DNA from: Acidobacteriota bacterium
GTDB taxonomy: Bacteria > Acidobacteriota > Vicinamibacteria > Vicinamibacterales > 2-12-FULL-66-21
Assembly (NCBI GenBank): GCA_003222675.1
Contig: QHWT01000084.1
Coordinates: 26,095-90,094, forward strand
Reading direction: 5' to 3'
Length of the DNA stretch: 64,000 nt
This document shows, piece after piece, positions 61,201 to 64,000 of this stretch (the stretch's first letter is position 1; each line of letters starts with the position of its first letter). The translations under genes were made by a program, and so were the position numbers. Under the pieces are notes generated by a model, which was not told the DNA's origin, made no database searches, and saw only the letters and a program-made list of their open reading frames with translations.

Positions 61201-61319
61201 AAGCTCTCCTTCCAGTTCGGAAATGAGAAGCGGGGACGACCATCGGACGGTTCTAACGAGCCGATCGGCCGACCTTGCAACGTCTACGCCCTTGTGACGG
61301 ATGACGTCCGAGGCCCGAA

Positions 61320-62471
61320 GTGTCCCATGTCTCGGCTGACTTCGTTGTAAACGCCTATGCAGCGGCTGTGATCTAATCCCGTTTGTGATCGACGTCTCGG
61401 CCGTCCGAATGTTGCTCCTCTCCGTCTTCGGCTGGCTGGACCGCCGCGAGCGTGAGACGCTCGCCTATCTGATCGAGGAGAATCGGGTGCTGCGGCGGCA
61501 GCTGGGTGGGCGGCGCGTGCGGCTCACTGATGACGACCGGCCGCGACTTGCCGCGCCGGCCTACCGGCTGGGCCGGCAGGCGCTGCGCAACGTCGCAACG
61601 ATCGTCACGCCGGACACGTTGCTCCGCTGGCACCGGCAGCTCATCGCCCGCAAATGGACCTACGCCCAGACCCGAACACGCCGTCGCGGCGTCCTCGCTG
61701 AAGTCCGCAAACTGGTCGGGCGGATGGCGAAGGAGAATCCGACGTGGGGCTACGCGCATTCAAGGCGCCCTCAAGAATCTCGGACACCACGTTGGACGAT
61801 CGACGATTGCACGGATTCTGCGGACGCAAGGGATCTCGCCCGTGCCGGAGCGGCCGACCTCGTGGCAGACGTTCCTTCGCGCGCATTGGGGTGAGATCGC
61901 GGCTGCGGATTTCTTTACGACAGAAGTGTGGACATGGCGGGGCTTGGTCACCTTCTATACGGTCTTTGTAATCGATCTCGCCTCGCGGCGGATCCAGATC
62001 CTCGGGTCAACCCGCATCCCGATGACGGATTCATGCGCCAGGTCGTGCGGACGCTCACGATCGCGGACGGCGTCGGATGTCGCTTGCTGATCTGCGATAG
62101 GGATGCGAAGTGGAATGAGCCGGTCCGCGCGCGATTGGAGGACGCAGGGCCCCGCGTCGTCCGGACACCGTATCGGGCGCCGAATGCGAACGCCTACGCC
62201 GAACGCTTCGTCCGCTCGATCAAGGAAGAATGTCTCGATCGGTTGATCCCGTTCGGCGAGCGCCACTTTCGGCGGGCCGTCGCGGAGTTTGTCGCCCATT
62301 ATCATCGCGAACGGAATCATCAAGGACTGGGCAACGAATTGATTGAGGGTGCGCCTGCGGAAGAACGTGTCGGTCGCGTGCGTCGGCGCCAACGGCTCGG
62401 TGGGTTGCTCAACTACTACGGGCGAGCGGCGTGAGAATCCGGTTCCTGGATTCGGCGCAGATACGGGACAC
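61320..62471 (+). mobile_element. IS481-like insertion sequence, decayed
   Basis: Bounded by imperfect terminal inverted repeats: GTGTCCCATGTCT at 61320 and, on the other strand at 62471, GTGTCCCGTATCT. Length about 1.15 kb with one transposase frame. No clear target duplication is visible. The TGT-ends and single DDE transposase with an integrase-core fit IS481/IS3-related elements. Confidence 0.65.
61385..62434 (+). pseudogene. DDE transposase (integrase core), two frameshifts
   Basis: Three frames piece together one transposase. Frame A: DRRERETLAYLIEENRVLRR and LLRWHRQLIARKWTYAQTRT, ending at ENPTWGY. Frame B from about 61755 (two bases missing): TRIQGALKNLGHHVGRSTIA, then LRAHWGEIAAADFFTTEVWT with the first catalytic Asp. 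Frame C from about 62015 (one base missing): LLICDRDAKWN (second Asp), APNANAYAERFVRSIKEECL (Glu) and FVAHYHRERNHQGLGNELIE. All catalytic D-D-E parts exist but cannot be made from one frame. Confidence 0.85.
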
Positions 62472-62574
62472 TACGCCGTAGCCCTGCGCTCGTAACGGTC
62501 CGTAGTCAGATTGAACAGCAACTCGCCGCCGGCGCGTGACGAACGAATCCAGATACCGAGCTAGGCTGGCCGTT

Positions 62575-63126
62575 TTACTCTCCTCGTTTCTTCGAGCCGA
62601 ACATCAATCGTCGTAACACCGACCGGATGACATTCGTAGTTGATTGACCTTCACGAGAGTTCTTAGCCTGATCCACGATCTCTGCTGGTACCGCAGGTGA
62701 ACGTGACCGTTGCCCGGTCCATTGTCGCCAGTAATCGAAGGCCTCGTATTTGTAAGGTAAGAGGGGCGGGCGATTGCAGGAGCTTGCCGCGGTGACCTCC
62801 GCGCGCGCCGGCGCACTCCAACCATTCCTCTGCATGGTGGCGATGAAGGTTCGTGGCAAGGTGATGTCATGGTGTGTAATGTAGTGTTCAAGTCGTTCAG
62901 GCCACACCCATTCCCCGTCCGTCAGATCTTTCGTCCCGAGCACTTCATCGCAGAGCCGGCATCTCGCGAATCCACAGAATGAGTGGATGGGCACACCGCG
63001 GCGGAGATACTCAGCAATCTTGTCTCGTTCAGAGAGACGCCATCCCACACGAATCAGACCATCCGGACGCGGGAGTCTGAGCGATGCGCACCAGGGTGCA
63101 TCCCAGTAGCCGACCATTCTAGGCAT
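62575..63126 (-). CDS. Hypothetical protein with possible zinc site (183 aa)
   Basis: MPRMVGYWDAPWCASLRLPR, then SFCGFARCRLCDEVLGTKDL and TDGEWVWPERLEHYITHHDI: three cysteines and a His-pair (C..C..C plus H..HH) suggest a small metal site. I have seen this CRLC...WPERLEHY.THH layout in uncharacterised proteins. The C-terminal half is polar and basic with no motif. Start at ATG 63126; a GTG at 63135 is possible. Cargo gene on the second insertion, between the IS element and an IS21 remnant. Confidence 0.65.
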   Translation of the reverse strand: MPRMVGYWDAPWCASLRLPRPDGLIRVGWRLSERDKIAEYLRRGVPIHSFCGFARCRLCDEVLGTKDLTDGEWVWPERLEHYITHHDITLPRTFIATMQRNGWSAPARAEVTAASSCNRPPLLPYKYEAFDYWRQWTGQRSRSPAVPAEIVDQAKNSREGQSTTNVIRSVLRRLMFGSKKRGE

Positions 63127-63135
63127 CAGTGGCAC

Positions 63136-63519
63136 CCTCGCACTCGTGATCTGCTTTAGGCGTTTTCCTGTGGGAGTTCGATCTGCTGACGATTCACAGA
63201 ACGTTCATCGCCTAGAGCTCCAGGACTCCGTCGCGAACCATCAGTCGCGTGCACTCCATGGATCGCCTATGCAGGCGGCAGTATAACGCAGCGGCCGAGC
63301 TGAGTCGATTTCCTCTGAAGCGGCGAACGCGTCAATGCGTAGCGTCTGGATCAGTATGTGCGGAGAAGGACGTCGATGTGGCTGCCACAACGTTTCACAG
63401 TCGCCGCAGCAAATACGAGAGCAGCAAGCGGGTTCTGCCGCTCAGTCAAGCCGCATTGCGCGCCGTCATGAGATGATGATGGCCACGGTCGAAGTACGGC
63501 GGAACGATCGAAAAGCTGT
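63136..63519. other. 384-bp gap, mobile-element debris
   Basis: No supported gene. Short frames on both strands read as IS-like fragments (CAACGTTTCACAGTCGCCGC on plus). It links the hypothetical gene to the IstB remnant. Confidence 0.45.
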
Positions 63520-63737
63520 TCAAGTATGCAACAGCCGATCGAGCAGTGCGGCCGCGGCGGCAGTGTCGCCCAGCAGCTTGCCCCAATCGTCCACGGGACC
63601 ATTTTGACGTGAGGAGTGTCGACGCCCGTTCGTAGCGCCACATGATAAGCTGCAGGAGATCCTCGGCGGCGGTGTGCGGGAGCTTCCACATGCTGAAATC
63701 GTCGACGAGCAGAGCGCGAGCTGCGAACGTTCGAATA
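63520..63737 (-). pseudogene. IS21 IstB-like helper ATPase remnant
   Basis: Minus strand reads ARALLVDDFSMWKLPHTAAE, then DLLQLIMWRYERASTLLTSK. One extra A shifts the frame, after which PVDDWGKLLGDTAAAAALLD RLLHT runs to TGA at 63522-63520. This is the Walker B (LLVDDF) to C-terminal part of IstB/DnaC-like ATPases that assist IS21 transposase. The Walker A half is missing; it is cut by the element end at 63742. Confidence 0.75.
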
Positions 63738-63741
63738 CCGG

Positions 63742-63856
63742 CGTGGCACCCGAGCGTGGCACCCGCTGTAAGTCGTTGATCAACGACTACTTCGTTGCGT
63801 GACTATCTGGCTGTCACGCCGGAGGTCGCGAGTTCGAGTCTCGTCGGCCCCGCCAA
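63742..63856 (+). mobile_element. Element end plus attachment site copy 3
   Basis: 63742-63810 matches the 69-bp end at 60101-60169; 63811-63856 is the third exact copy of the 46-bp tRNA-Asp 3' end. Right boundary of the second insertion, if the element is not continued further right. Confidence 0.8.
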
Positions 63857-63904
63857 TCCTAAACACTTTCTAAGCATGAGATCTTACGGGTTGAAGCAAG
63901 TTTT

Positions 63905-64000
63905 TTAGGCAGCAAGCGCGGCCTCCGCGTGGAGTTTCTGGATTTCGGCGTCGAGTTGATCGAGGACGATGCGAAGGGAGCGCGGCAACGAATCGGTGTC
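63905..64000 (-). CDS. 3' end of a gene running off the right edge
   Basis: A minus-strand frame ends at TAA 63907-63905 and is open to the edge, reading DTDSLPRSLRIVLDQLDAEI then QKLHAEAALAA. Coiled-coil-like and coding-looking. A transposase or similar protein end is possible; 31 residues are too few to call it. Confidence 0.4.
   Translation of the reverse strand, partial: DTDSLPRSLRIVLDQLDAEIQKLHAEAALAA

Noticed and set aside
63811..63856. Third tRNA-Asp gene
   Set aside because: Same 3' fragment only.

Overview
The window looks like a chromosomal piece of a high-GC, diderm (LPS-making) soil-type bacterium. The Kdo/heptose LPS genes, a PEP-CTERM protein, short dispersed palindromes and many GC-rich short-intergenic operons fit an Acidobacteriota genome (Vicinamibacteria-like). 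That assignment is inference from gene style, not from a marker gene. Several genes carry single-base frameshifts or in-frame stops; these may be real decay or assembly error, and the sequence alone cannot separate the two.

Layout. 0-7 kb: the 3' part of an AddA-type helicase-nuclease, a frameshifted DUF488 gene, small zinc-ribbon and J-domain proteins, two small membrane proteins and an Mrp/ApbC ATPase. 7-13 kb: an MFS transporter divergent from a gamma-glutamyltransferase and a pair of M16 peptidases (one with, one without the zinc motif). 13-31 kb: mixed housekeeping and metabolism, including two MDR dehydrogenases, an amidase, pyruvate kinase, a ferritin-like/VIT1 fusion, a cytochrome c, a LOG protein, a NamZ-like DUF1343 protein, a PNK-like kinase, a sugar-phosphate isomerase-like protein, hydrolases and a flippase-like membrane protein.

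31.2-40.2 kb: the most interesting block. A membrane-fusion protein and a PelF-like glycosyltransferase on the plus strand converge on a four-gene minus-strand operon: an Agd3-like (CE18-type) deacetylase, a PelG-like exporter with an N-terminal extension, an unrecognised polytopic protein, and a Sph3/PelA-type galactosaminidase. Together they look like a reduced, rearranged pathway for a partly deacetylated galactosamine-rich exopolysaccharide. The canonical PelB, PelC, PelD and PelE are absent from the window.

40.7-44.6 kb: tRNA-Leu, then secG-tpiA-pgk-gap read on the minus strand from a good sigma-70 promoter. 44.6-52.8 kb: the LPS core/lipid A operon waaA, lpxK, a lipid A acyltransferase, waaF, gmhB, rfaE1, rfaE2, waaC and a small methyltransferase. 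It is interrupted by a hairpin repeat and contains an 81-bp in-frame duplication at the end of rfaE2. tRNA-Val and tRNA-Asp follow.

53.1-63.9 kb: a decayed genomic island anchored at tRNA-Asp. The 3' 46 bp of the tRNA is repeated exactly at 60.2 and 63.8 kb, and each copy is preceded by a homologous 69-bp element end, so two tandem insertions are likely. The first carries an L-rhamnose/pentose utilisation set (isomerase-like, glycoside hydrolase, broken RhaT, rhamnose mutarotase) with a 79-bp perfect inverted repeat. The second carries a PEP-CTERM protein, a broken IS481-like element and an IS21 helper remnant. No intact integrase is present in the window.
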